Shown here: positions 31,780 to 42,595 of the stretch, in pieces | Layout of the letters: the number at the start of each line of letters is the position of its first letter | Position numbering within the stretch: position 1 is the first letter of the stretch | From: Phytophthora quininea | Taxonomy: Eukaryota; Oomycota; Peronosporomycetes; Peronosporales; Peronosporaceae | Direction: 5' to 3' | Length of the DNA: 64,000 nt | NCBI GenBank assembly: GCA_011947345.1 | Contig: JAAVTG010000568.1 | Span: 682,001 to 746,000, forward strand | The notes under the pieces: model-generated | Database searches by the model: none | Seen by the model: only the letters and a program-made list of their open reading frames with translations | Told to the model about the DNA's origin: nothing | Position numbers and translations under genes: made by a program

Positions 31780-32821
31780 ATGAGCGGCAACAAGAACCCA
31801 ACCAACAATAAGCTGGAGGAGCTGGTGGAGAAGGCTGGCATCGACAAGCACGTGCTGGAGGACCCAGACCGGGTGGTGTGTGACGACGTATGGACAGAGG
31901 AGCGTGAGCGGCTCGCCCAGCAGCATCTGAGCCAGGACAAGTCCGTCATCCCCGAGTTCTGGCAGAGTAGGCGGCGGAAACAACTGCGTCGGTCGGTCAA
32001 TTGTTTCATATGACTAATACTGTAGCTGCCAGACAAGTACGAGAAGGAAGCGGCCAAGAGCTGGGACAAGTTCTACAAGCGCAACTCGACCAACTTCTAC
32101 AAGGACCGACACTACCTGCACCTGGTGTTCCAGGACCTGGGCGTGGTGCCCGATGGTGGAGAGACGAGGACACTGCTGGAAGTGGGGAGTGGCGTAGGCA
32201 ACGCTGCACTTCCGCTGCTGGAAGTGAACGCAGCGCTGAAGATCGTGGCCATTGACTTTGCTGACTCGGCCATTGAGCTGCTCAAGGTATGTGATGCTTA
32301 TTAAAACGAGTGAACGGAGAGAAGAGGACTGACTAGTGTTTTCCTGTGTATTGCAGAAGCAACCTCTGTACGACGAAGATCGTGTGGCGGCCGCGGTCTG
32401 TGACATTACCGAGGACACACTCCCGGACGCTGCGTTTGCCGATGGCGGTGTGGACTTTGCACTCTTTCTGTTCTGTTTGTCGGCGCTGCATCCTGATAAG
32501 ATGAGGAGCGCCGTGAAGAAGGTAGTTGCTGCAATTAAACCCGGCGGCAAGCTCTTCTTCCGCGACTACGGCAGATATGACCAAGCCCAGCTACGCTTCA
32601 AGCCTGGCTGTAAGCTGCAGGAAAACTTGTATGTGCGTCAGGATAATACCCGCGCGTATTACTTTACGACAGAGGAAGTGGCGGACATTTTCACCGAGGC
32701 GGGTCTCGTTGTGGTGGAGAACGAGTATATTCGTCGGCAGTACGCTAACAGACAGCAAAACGTGGTTCGCTTCCGTGTGTGGGTGCATTCTATCTTCGAA
32801 AAGCCTCTCGACACAATCTGA
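31780..32821 (+). CDS. METTL2/6/8-type tRNA N3-methylcytidine methyltransferase
   Basis: This is a SAM-dependent class I methyltransferase for C32 of tRNA anticodon loops. Exons: MSGNKNPTNNKLEELVEK..SVIPEFWQ; KYEKEAAKSWDKFYKRN, NFYKDRHYLHLVFQDL; motif I LLEVGSGVGNAALPLL; IVAIDFADSAIELLK; VCDITEDTLPD; FALFLFCLSALHPDKM; GGKLFFRDYGRYDQAQLRF; YVRQDNTRAYYFTTEEV; and the C-terminal RRQYANRQQNVVRFRVWVHS. The FYKDRHYL and FRDYGxxDxAQLRF blocks are diagnostic of this family. Introns lie at about 31968-32025 and 32287-32355. It ends at TGA 32819-32821. All frames join cleanly, unusual in this window. Confidence 0.93.
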
Positions 32822-32916
32822 TAGTAATGCAACGAGGCATGCAAAGAATACACTTGTTTGGTAGACGCTTTACGCAGATCCGATGCAGTTAAGTGTTTCC
32901 AACGCGCCTCCGCTCT

Positions 32917-34022
32917 CTAGGATGCTAGGTGGTGAAGCAAGTCGACGAAGACACGCGTATCGATCTCGGTCACCAACGTCACGTTGGCCTTCTCTGGAGG
33001 ACAGTCGTTGTCCCAAATGCACGCCCCACGCTTCTCATCGGGGGCGAGATGGATGCTACCCTTCAGCGCGCGCGACTTCTTGATGTACTCGGGGTGCAAG
33101 AGGATGGCGATAGCGTACGCATCACACGCCAAAAACCCTCGTGTTTGCAGTACTCCCGTGTGAACTTCCAGACCTTCTTGATGTATTCGGCCTTAGCGTT
33201 CACCTCCGCGTGGAAAATTTGGTCGAAGACGTCCCACGGCAAAGTGTGATCCGCACAGGTCTCGAAGGGCACCACGTAGAGCTTCTTGGCGGTGCAGTGC
33301 TGGTAAACAATGTCGGTGGCCTCTGGGTCGCAGCTAACATTGAACTCTGCGTGGGGCGTGTGGTTACCCTCTCCCCGCGACAGTCCGCCCATGACGACGA
33401 TCTGCTTGACGTTATCCACGAAGGACGGGTCCAGCAGAATCGCCAGCGCCACGTTGGTCAGCGGCCCCACCGCCACAACCACCAGCTCGTCCTTGAATTT
33501 GTGCGACAGATTGATGAGCGCGTGAACAGCCTCGTTGCGCTTGGCGGCTGTCAGTGGAGCTTCCACCTTGCCAGATTCTCCTCCGAGGCCGTCAGGGCCA
33601 TGACCCTAGTGCAAAGGATCGAGATGAATGGAGACCGCTGGGATGACAGTGTTGAGCGCCACGTACCGCCCACTTGTTGTTGTTGACGCTGGCCACGATT
33701 GCCTTGGAGGCGCCGCTGTAGACGGGCACATTGGCGCGTCCTGCTGCCTGAAGGATGCTGCGTTATGAATGCATCGTCAGTGCAAACACAGGGGTGTGTC
33801 AATTATGTTCAAGGCGTACTGGGCCACGTTGTGGTCGGCCTGGTGCAAGTCGACGTTGCCGAAGACGGTGGTGATACCCACCACCTGGTCGCCCGGGAGC
33901 GCGTGCAGTGCCATGAGGATGGCGATGGCGTCGTCCACGCCGGCGTCCGTGTCGACGACCACTCGCATCTTCGACGGTCTCTTCCTCGATTGGCAAAATG
34001 CAAGTGGGATAGGAAGAGCCAT
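32917..34022 (-). CDS. Inosine-uridine preferring nucleoside hydrolase
   Basis: The enzyme cleaves the N-glycosidic bond of nucleosides in purine/pyrimidine salvage. The Ca-binding DTDAGVDDAIAILMAL motif at the start is intact (MRVVVDTDAGVDD). GITTVFGNVDLHQADHN, NVPVYSGASK, HGPDGLGGESGK, VVAVGPLTNVALAI, VVMGGLSRGEGNHTPHAEFN and DPEATDIVYQH follow. The active-site His block is FLACDAYAIAILLHPEY. A T-run/G-run shortfall near 33128-33134 breaks the frame before CDAYA. Two introns near 33606 and 33680-33760 are apparent. ATG 34022 (MALPIPLAF) or the internal ATG at MRVVVD could be the start. Confidence 0.9.
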
Positions 34023-34061
34023 TTCCGAGGATGACAACTTGTTAACATACTATTGCTACTT

Positions 34062-35385
34062 CTACTCCATGAGCGCTCGGAGCTTCGCTGGCGTGGACGA
34101 GTCCTTGTAGTGGAGACTGCAATACTTGATGGTGTCGAGCAGCTCCGTCGTGGCTCCGTGCGAAAGTTGTTTCCACTGCACGAGCTCTTTCACGCATCTC
34201 TTGATCTGACGGGGAGGACGTTAGTTCTCGGCCCTCTTGCAGGCGATCAGCTATGGCGTACCTTTATTTCCGACTTGGAGCCAAATGCACCGTGTGTGGA
34301 CGTGTGGTCGTACAAGATAATAGCTCCAGTCATGGCTCGCAGATAGTTCATCATCGGACGGCCATCCTTAGGCTTGGCTCCGGATACGGATGAACACCTC
34401 GAGTTTGCCAGCAAAGCCGAGACGTCCACCGATGCAGGCTCTTTCGTCATGGCGACTTCGACCGCTCGGATCAGCACTTTGAGCATCGGACAGTGGTCGG
34501 CCACGAAGAAGGACATGGCGTTCAACGGAGCTTCAGTAAGGCTAAAGAAAGCATAACGCAGCTCTAGTCACTTGGAAACAAATCGTAGCCGTTGAAAAGA
34601 ACGCACCTCTCGAGCTGGTTGGAATGCGCCGTATTGACTGTGATAAAGCGTCGAAAATGACTCAGGTCGTTCTGGATGTCGGGCTTCTTGGACTTGGCGT
34701 CGTCGAAGCACACAGCAAACTCAACTAAGCTCGCGATTTTCTCCATCAAAAACCCCGCCGCTTTCTTGGTTGCTACAAGTAGAAACGTTTAGGGTGCGAG
34801 AAATAAACAACAGCTTCACACTCTTGCCCGTCAACGAACGTACACTTTTGGCTGGAAATCTGGATAAGCCCCGAGAAGATTGTTTCTACAGCATTTGCCA
34901 GTAGTGACGAAAATCAGTTCCAAGTGTGCGTCCTTGTGTGTTTTGTTCATATCGGTACCGATGTCAAGAGCTAGATCGTAGAATGTGCGGATCATAGCCA
35001 CATTAGGAGCCAATTTCGAGACGAGTTCTGTCTTGGCCTCCTCGTCGTTCGGCTCCCGAATTGTCTATAGAGATGCAGGAAAACAAAAAGTGGTTGGTCT
35101 TGGTCCCGCAGCAGCTTTCCGTCAGCACTTACTCGTTGAATGATCTGCAGACAGCCTTCGTAGCTCTGCATTTCCATCAGAACGTTCTTCGCCTGGCGGA
35201 TCATGTCGTCCGATTCCGAGGCGAGGTCTTGGCACATTTGGTCGATGATGGCCTCTGCAAATTAACCGCGTTTCCGTCAGAACTCTCACGGCTCCTTTAT
35301 CCTGTCTAGATTGTTCTTCCTTCCTCGGACCTGAAAAACTCTTGTCGCCACTGCTCCGCAGCGAAAAGCTCAGTACGCCTGGCAT
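34062..35385 (-). CDS. CYRI/FAM49-like Rac1-interacting protein
   Basis: CYRI proteins bind active Rac1 through a DUF1394 (CYFIP-related) fold and restrain the Scar/WAVE complex. Exons from ATG 35385 (MPGVLSFSLRSSGDKSF): QMCQDLASESDDMIRQAKNV, LMEMQSYEGCLQIIQR; LAPNVAMIRTFYDLALDI; ETIFSGLIQISSQK; FLMEKIASLVEFAVCFDDAK, PDIQNDLSHFRRFIT (family IQNDFSYYRR); HCPMLKVLIRAVEVA; PMMNYLRAMTGAIILYDHTS, THGAFGSKSEI (family ILYDHVHPVGAFAKxSxI); TTELLDTIKYCSLHYKDSS; end at TAG 34062-34064. The N-terminus lacks the MGN myristoylation start of animal CYRI. The small exons and splice joints were inferred from the alignment pattern. Confidence 0.82.
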
Positions 35386-35597
35386 CCTATCCCAGTCCGG
35401 GTGGTGGTCTACTGCGAGTAAATATGAATGTCTCTCGCGGTGAAGGATCTTGCGGTGCGGCTGGGGAAGTATCCCTCGCTTCTTGCGATAACTTTGGAAC
35501 GTTCGTCTTGAAACCCCTTGACAAGAACCAACATGGTCGAACGCCTCGGCTATTCTTGCGGCGGCGATGGCTTAGGCGGAGAAGAGAGAAAGCGGCG

Positions 35598-38500
35598 ATG
35601 GCTGGCAACGAGATCTTCAACGACCTCAACCTCGTGCTGCAGCTCAACCAGCACATCCAAGGCGCCAATGTGGACGCCATTCGGGTCATGACACCGGGGT
35701 CGCAGTCCACACTGGCCAAGCGGACGTCGTTCAAAGTGCTGACCGACCTCGAGTCCGTGAGCTACCGAGATCCCCGGGAAGAAGCGCAGTTCGACCACCA
35801 GCGCTCCGTCTTCTTGTCCGTGTGTTCGTCTGACTTGCCCTTCCACCTGCAAGGAGATCGAGAGTTTAACGAAGCGAGTGCCATGGCCAAGCGACGAGCT
35901 CTGCGCTTCTCGGAGGCGATCCGGACGCGCATTGAATTTCTGTGGGACGTTGCTGGCAGTAAGAAGCAGGCGGAAATGGCGCAGCGGATACGACAGCAGC
36001 AAGAGCAAGAGCAAGAGAAGAATCGACGGTCCGAGCCGAGTGTCCGGCGAGCAGGAGCGGTCAATGGCACTCGCCCCATCCTGCCCCCTCTGGACGAGCT
36101 AGACGAGGAAGACTACATGTCGTTGATGCTGCTCATCTTCAAGGTCCTTCGCGACGATTTTGTGCTGGAGCTCGCGCACAAGCAGATCCAGTGCGACTGG
36201 GAAGTGGACAGTCACCACGGCAAGACACTCACGTTCGACCAATTCTTCGCTGCCGTTTTTGAACTCGTCGACGTGTGGACTTGCGATGTGGAAGAAACCA
36301 CCTACGTGCGCTTTCTCGAGTTGTTGTCTCGGCGCATTACACGGCGAGTCGCTGTCTTCCTGGATAAAGCCGAGCTGAAGCTCTCGCTGTCCGACAATTT
36401 TGAGTCAGATGTTGTGGTGAAATCCATTCCGCTGCGAACCATTCCAAAGTTTGTTTCTGTCGCGCGTGTAGTAGCAGCTGCTGGTATATCTACAGTGGGG
36501 GACTTGGCGCGAGCAGACCCGAAAGTCGTGGAGCAAGAACGCCAAAGTTTCCTGGAGCGGAACAATGGAGGAGTGATCCCGGCGAGTATCAGTGAAATGC
36601 AAAAACTTGGGCAGGACCTACAGACGCTCCTTGAGATGTTTAAAAGCATCGCGAGTCAATACGAGAACATCAGCTACACGCTCGAGAATAACATATTACG
36701 CAAGTTGCCGAGTGCTGCTGGGTCTCGCCCCCACGCTGGTGGTGAATTGAAGCAAGATGGAAACTTTACCCATGAAGCCAGAAATGGGAATTCCCATCAA
36801 GAACAACAGCATGCTGGGCACCTTAACATAGCTGAGGAAACTTACAATAACGCTGGAGGTCTCAATGGGAGTGGGAACGTGTTATCTGTGCCTGGAGGAG
36901 CACTTGATGCTCGTGGTGATCCCCAATACCCGAATTCGTCAGATCCCCAATATCCGAATTCATCGGGTCCTCAATTCATCGCCCAAGCCCGTTCGGGTAA
37001 CGTTGTCCATAGCACAACAGACGGGAGCTACTCACGATTCTCCGGTACTGAGTCATCTCAACACTTTTCGACAGGGCCCCTTGTGAATGATGCCAATCCT
37101 CGTGACTCAAGAATGCCCAATGAATATGCCCGGCCTGGTAATACTAGCACTCAGCCACTTACAGGGACGAGAAGTACAAGTGACGGCAACATGAGTCAGT
37201 CTCAACCGCTCAACACAATTTACGATCTAAAACTCGCCGACGCGAGTATTGTCGACACGATTCGTTCGACGTTTTTGATTGAGAAGGCAATTTGCATTGA
37301 GCGGCAAACTGAAATCGAGGCTATTCGAGCCGAGCTGACCAAGTTCAACGCAGGCATTAACGCCGCTAAGCTATCGGAAGAGGCTGCTCGGGATCGTTAT
37401 AATGCTCTCTACGAGCTGCTGGTACTACGCAACGGAGAAAGTTTGAAATCGCTAGCCAACGTTATGCTGGAGCAGATCAAGCTGAAGCTGAGAGAATTCG
37501 GTATTATCGTCGAGGAAGACGAAGACGTGGAAGAAGTGTACGATGGGTTTGTAGCAGCTATGGTCAATGGAACCGGCGAATCGATCGTCCAAGATGCTCA
37601 ATGCTGGATGGAGGGCACCATTCGGGATAACAAGGTCAATAGTTATCTCCAGCATGACTTTCACGAGCTGAAAGGCATCGAGGAAGTGAAATTACTGGGC
37701 ACTAGAGCTGGTGATGAAGAGTTCCTCGCTCTGTTGGCAAAGGATACGGATGTGGTAGAAGAAGGAGACGAGGTTCGTAATTATTCTGGCGGAAGGAGAA
37801 ATTCATGTCCAATCCAACGAAAGCCAAGTCGCCCCATTGTAGCAACAATCAGCTCTGTCCCAATGGAGGACATTGCTTCCCAGCAGACTAGATCACCGGG
37901 CCCAGTGGAAGAGTCACTATCTTCTCCTTCACAAGAGCAAGCAGCTGCAATAATCAAGCCACACAGAGATAACACCGGCGACTCTACTCTTGTCACTGGC
38001 GACAAGAAGAAAAAGCCAAAGAAGAAGAAAAACGGTACATACGAGAAAGCCTCACACTTGTCACCTGCTTCGCCTCCACCGCCTACAATGGCTGCTCAGC
38101 CTGTAGAAATCAAGCGCAAAAACTCGTCGACCGAAAACAAATTGGAAAAACCGCCACCGTCGCGAAAGCCTAAACTTCACATCGTGATAAATGCTGAAAG
38201 CGCACGGCAAGTGGAAGACAAGCACGTTGAAGGGGAAATAAGCCAAGCAAGTCTCGGTCCACCCTCAGAGGCAACGGATGCTTCTCTACCTGATGATGCA
38301 AAGCGCAGTAGATCGTCAATGACACCACAACAGCGTCCAAATCTTAGTCTCGAGATCGACACAGCTCTGGGAGGAAAAGGAGATCATCATGACACTTTCG
38401 ACCAACACACTGCTCGTGACGCTCTGGGTGTAGCTCTCGAGTTTGAAGAAGACGGAAGCGATGTTGGGAATTTTGCGCCGACAGTTATTGTAGAGAGGTG

Positions 38501-39414
38501 GGTACGAGTGAGAAGATTATGTTCAATCCGGTTGGCGGGTACTAACGATATTTTCACGTCCTGTTAGGTCGATCTCAATGGAGCCCAAGGTCCCGAAGAT
38601 CATAATTGGCGGCGCACTGAGTGCGAAGAACGTCCCAGTCACGGGTCGCTACATTCAACTTCTAGGATTGGGAACTGTGTTGATCATGAGCGGCGAGCGT
38701 GAACTTTTTCAGGTGCTGCGATCCCAAGAAGCTGTCGACATTGATCTGGTGAGTAGTCTTCCGTTGCCTAGTCACCTTGCGGTTTTGGTTTAACTCGTGT
38801 TGTTCGCGGCAACTGTGAACTGGGTTTGAATAATCAAGGTGTGCTATGACATCGGCACTGATCTTGACACCGCGCTGACCAAGCTCCAGACAATACAGCG
38901 ACACGTAGGCAATCGAGTGATCCTGTTCGGCGGTAACGTCGACGAAGCGGAGAAAACACAGCGAGTTGCACTTGATTGCCTCGCCAGCGGGGCTCTTTAC
39001 TTTGCATCGGTTCCATTTGACTTCCCTCGGCTACGCGAGAAGATTATGCGGTTCTTCGAGAACTCGGATCAGCCGTACATCCTACGCCAGCGAAAACCAC
39101 CCGGCCAAACTGCTCATGTCGGCTCTTCAATCGGATCTGGGAGTCTGTTTGCACTGCATGACGAGCCGAGGAAAGCGTCCACGAGTGTGGCCTACGCGAA
39201 GACGCCCCGACGCAAACTCGCAGCAACGATCCCGGCGTTGCCATCTCTATCTCAATCCCCAAGAGAAAGCTCCCAGTCGCAAGCGATACCGCAAGCGTTG
39301 AGCGACTCGCGTCGCGCAGACTTCACTCCGATCGCACCCGGGACGCCTCGGTCCTCTCAGTCCAGAACCAGGCCGCCTCGCTTTTCGTCGGCCTTGAACA
39401 AACTCATCCGATAG
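35598..39414 (+). CDS. Large oomycete protein ending in a degenerate receiver-like domain
   Basis: A 1-kb-scale first exon (ORF open from 35424; start taken at ATG 35598, MAGNEIFNDLNLVLQL) encodes a helical N-terminal region with DYMSLMLLIFKVLRDDFVLE and DQFFAAVFELVDVWTCDVEE. A Ser/Asn/Pro-rich linker contains two copies of DPQYPNSS. A coiled-coil-like part (STFLIEKAICIERQTEIEAI) and a basic tail (KKKKPKKKKNG) follow. Introns at 38498-38567 (branch-like ACTAAC) and 38749-38838 join exons encoding GRYIQLLGLGTVLIMSG, DIDLV/CYDIGTDLDTALTK, RVILFGGNVDEAEKT and CLASGALYFASVPFDFPRL. This is laid out like a response-regulator receiver. The phosphoacceptor-position Asp is present but the conserved Lys before Pro-Phe is Val. 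It ends at TAG 39412-39414. No kinase neighbour. Confidence 0.75.
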
Positions 39415-39507
39415 ATGTTTCTCGTGGTGGCAGTTGTGGTCTATTATCAAAATATGGCATCCTCTCCTCGACCTTGATGTCGACTTTCAACACGGCCTGA
39501 ACTTTGT

Positions 39508-41356
39508 CTAGCCAACGTGTTTGATCTGGGATGACGGCGGTACGCCCTTGACGTACTGGACGACACCCATAAGGTAGTTAACGACGCGGAGGCGGAAAAC
39601 CAGATAACTGTGTTGCCACCAATAACTCAACGATTGCCACGCTCCCGAGTGGGTTCCCGACGTCGTAGAAGCTGCAGAATAAAATGCCGAGTGTCCTTTG
39701 ATAGCGTAATTGCCAGTGATTGAGAATCGTTCTCTGCAGAAGCAACAATGAGGACCAGTGATTACAAATTCGGGGTATTTGGTGAAGTCAACCACGCACC
39801 TGGTGGTACCGCCTAGTTCCTTGTTTAACGAACGGATCATGTTGTTGGTGCGGAATACGAACAGCATATCCCTTGGAAGCTGCGCCAAAAATCCAGAGAC
39901 CTGTGTGGTGATGGTGGGCAAGTCAAGTGAGAATACATTGCATATTCATCTTGTGCAGTAACCACTTTACGTACGTCCGAGAAGCGCAGGTTGCCAAGTT
40001 CCTTGGCCAATTCCTCGCGCTCAAGCCGACTCATTGACGCATCCAGGCGTCCTTTGTGGTTAATCGTTCGGTATGTGAGCAGGAGAGGCAAATACTTTGC
40101 AAACTCCTGAATGCCCAGCCTCTTGCCGCAGTCCTCTAACAGAGCGTTATCACGCATGAGCATCGCTCGCCACAAGTCGCAGTACGTCTTGCGAAAGTCT
40201 TCGTCGAGTTCGCGGTAGAGCCCGTGGTCAAGCAGCACAAGCTGCTCGTTGCGCTTGGCATGGGGATCTGGATTGCGCCTCACGAAGATATTCCCAGCGT
40301 GGGGATCACAGTGGACAAACCCGCAGCAGAACACCATCTCGCTGAATACCTCGCACAGCACCCGCGCCACGTCCGGCGGATTCAAGTCCAGCTCCATGAT
40401 AGCGCCGACTTGAGAGATTTTTGATGCGTGGATAAATTCCATCGACATCATTTTCTTGGTGCTGAGCTCGTCGTACACAATTGGCACATAGACAGCATCA
40501 TGGTGCTTCAGGAAGGCGGAAATGCGCCTACTGTTGCTCTTCTCGTTCTCGAAGTCCAACTACGCAGCCAGCAGCCCCAAAAATACGTTAGGCTAGAGTT
40601 CATAGGTAAAGGAGGCCTTCAAGCGTACCTCGGACATTAACGACCGCTTGAACTCAGGGTAAAGCCACTGGATCTGGACGTCAGGGAAACAGTACTCCGT
40701 CAGCTGGAAGGCCCATTTGATGACTCGGATGTCGGCCCTCATCTGAGCTTCCAGATGCGGGTACTGGACTTTCACCGCCAACTCTCGCCCTTCGTGGTCG
40801 ACTGCGCGATGCACCTGGGCCAGCGACGCCGACGCGATTGGTTTATGGTCGAACTCCTCGAAGTTCTCCTGCCATGGCTTCCCCAGCTCGCTCTCCACCG
40901 TCTTGACAACCTCCTCGAAGGACACTGGCTTGGCCTGGTCCTGCAGCTTGGTCAGCGTTCCCGTGTACTCTTTGGGAGTGCGTGGTTGAACGTCGCCAGC
41001 TGCTGGCCGAACTTTGTGTAGATGCCTCCGTTCTGGAAGCACAAGTGGTGGAGTCTCTCGGCGATGCGCTGGTTCAGCTGCTGCAGCTTGGAGGGGTAGG
41101 CTGGGTCCTCCTTGGTTGTGCCTTTAAAGTTGCGGTGGTAGTCGAGCAGCACGAGGCCTCCAGTGGCGAAAACGCGAGCAGAACGCGACAAGACGCGGCT
41201 GCAACGGGCATGGTATCGAAAAACGTTAGAGGCGTTCCTGTGAGTGAGTGGCGCAACCTACGCGTTGGTCTTGTCTGCGGCGTAGACGCATCCAGAGACC
41301 GTTCCGAGCACTGCGATCGTCCGTCCTGCTCGACTGGACAGCAAGCGAGACGCCAT
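39508..41356 (-). CDS. ABC1/ADCK1-type atypical kinase (UbiB family)
   Basis: ATG 41356 (MASRLLSSRAGRTIAV) gives a likely mitochondrial N-terminus. After an intron: ATGGLVLLDYHRNFKGTT; the KxGQ-type motif GGIYTKFGQQLATFNH; EYTGTLTKLQDQAKP; ASASLAQVHRAV (Ala-rich loop replacing the P-loop); ELAVKVQYPHLEAQM with the VAIK-like Lys; KMMSMEFIHASKIS; CGFVHCDPHAGNIFVR; and LLDHGLYREL (DFG-like DHG). The terminal exon (39508-39921) has FLAQLPRDMLFVFRTNNMIR and matches the ADCK1 tail. UbiB kinases support coenzyme Q and lipid homeostasis in mitochondria. The frame breaks at about 40972 in CCCAAAG. It is convergent with the receiver-like gene (93 bp between stops). Confidence 0.9.
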
Positions 41357-41603
41357 GACACTCAACAACCTCTGTCTCCGGCAGCAGCTTGCAATGTGTG
41401 GTTCCGGCGGCGAAGAGCGCGGCAGCAATCATTCCCAGCGAGTTGCTGGTGGTCATCGTCAAGGAAAGGACAGCAATTGCACACCTTATCCAGCACGGCA
41501 CCGAGTTCATGCATGTACCATATCCATATATTTATCTTCTATTACCTCCGGGGCGAGAGAGCGTTGCAGCTAGCGCGTTGCTCCCCGCCGCCTTCCTAGC
41601 CGC

Positions 41604-42595
41604 TTACCGCCGGTTCTTGCTGCGCTGGTTGGCGCGTTGTGCTTTTCCTGCGCGCTTGCCGCCCTTGGGCGTCGCTTGAGCCTTGCCGCGTCCCTTGCGC
41701 GCGCCCGGGAACGACGACATGTCGTTGGTGCTCTCCTTGGTGTTGCTCTTGGCGTGACGGTGCTTGCCGCCGAAGCCGAACTTGGCGTTCTTGGCCTCGC
41801 GCTTCTTGTTGACGCGCGGCTTCTTGCTGTCGTCGCGGCCATCGCCGCCGCTGTGCTTCCGCTTGCCGCTCATGAGCGAGTCCAGCTGATCGTCGTCGTC
41901 GTCGTTCAGGCCGCGCTTGTCGCTGCCCTTGCGCTTCTTCCACTGCTTGACGGCCTCCAGCGTGTCCTTCTTCTGCTGGTTGCGCTCCTTCACCTTCTCG
42001 GCCTGCAGCTCCTTGGCGACGCGGCGGTGAGCCTGCGACTTCTTGCGCTCCTCCACGGCCGTGATCTTCTTTGCTCGTAGATGAGCTTGTCCTTGACCTT
42101 GGCCATGTGGGCGTCACTCTTGAGCATCTCGGCAAAGTAGTCATCCGGCCGCTTGTAGGCGACGCCTTCCTTTGCCAGACGTGCCTTGGCAATGCGCACG
42201 GCCGCCAGCGTGTTGTTGTAAAGGAAACCTCGCGCTTCAGGTCGTCGTGCACACTCGAGCTCCAGTGGTACCTCGCACGTGTCCAGCGTCTCCACCCACG
42301 GCAGCTTCGAGTCGCCCCAGTCCTTCACCAGCGCCTGCAGAGCCTCTGCCTTATATACTCCCTTGCTCTCGCGCTGGGAAGCATCGGCTTCGGCCTGGGC
42401 CTCGGCCACCAGGCGCCGCTCGATCTCCGCTTCGGCCTCGGTGTCCTCCTCCTCGTCATCGCTCGCATCGCTGGCATCAGCAGCCGCGGAACTCAGCGCC
42501 GGCGTCTCCAGGATCTCCTCCTCCGCTGCGTCCTCTGCGCGCACCAACGCGCTCACGGCACGAGACTTGCGAGCTCCTCCGGTCTTGCGAGCCAT
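41604..42595 (-). CDS. EBP2: rRNA-processing protein EBP2
   Basis: This is a nucleolar factor for 27S pre-rRNA processing and 60S assembly. ATG 42595 (MARKTGGARKSRAVSAL) opens a basic then very acidic N-terminus (DASDDEEEDTEAEAEIE). The family core follows: VKDWGDSKLPWVETLD; VHDDLKREV; FLYNNTLAAVRIAKARL; and RPDDYFAEMLKSDAHMAKVK. The C-terminal half is basic (QAHRRVAKELQAEKVKERNQ, KKREAKNAKFGFGGKHRHAK), with the KFGFGGKK-like motif of EBP2. It ends at TAA 41604-41606. The frame is disturbed at VHDDLKREV (one extra base before, one missing after) and at the AAA in EQ/KKITAVEERK near 42074. Confidence 0.88.

Noticed and set aside
35424..35597. Upstream ATG at 35424 as start of the receiver-like protein
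   Set aside because: The extension is Arg/Cys-rich and unlike the rest, and would leave only 38 bp to the divergent CYRI start; ATG 35598 is preferred, although 35424 cannot be excluded.
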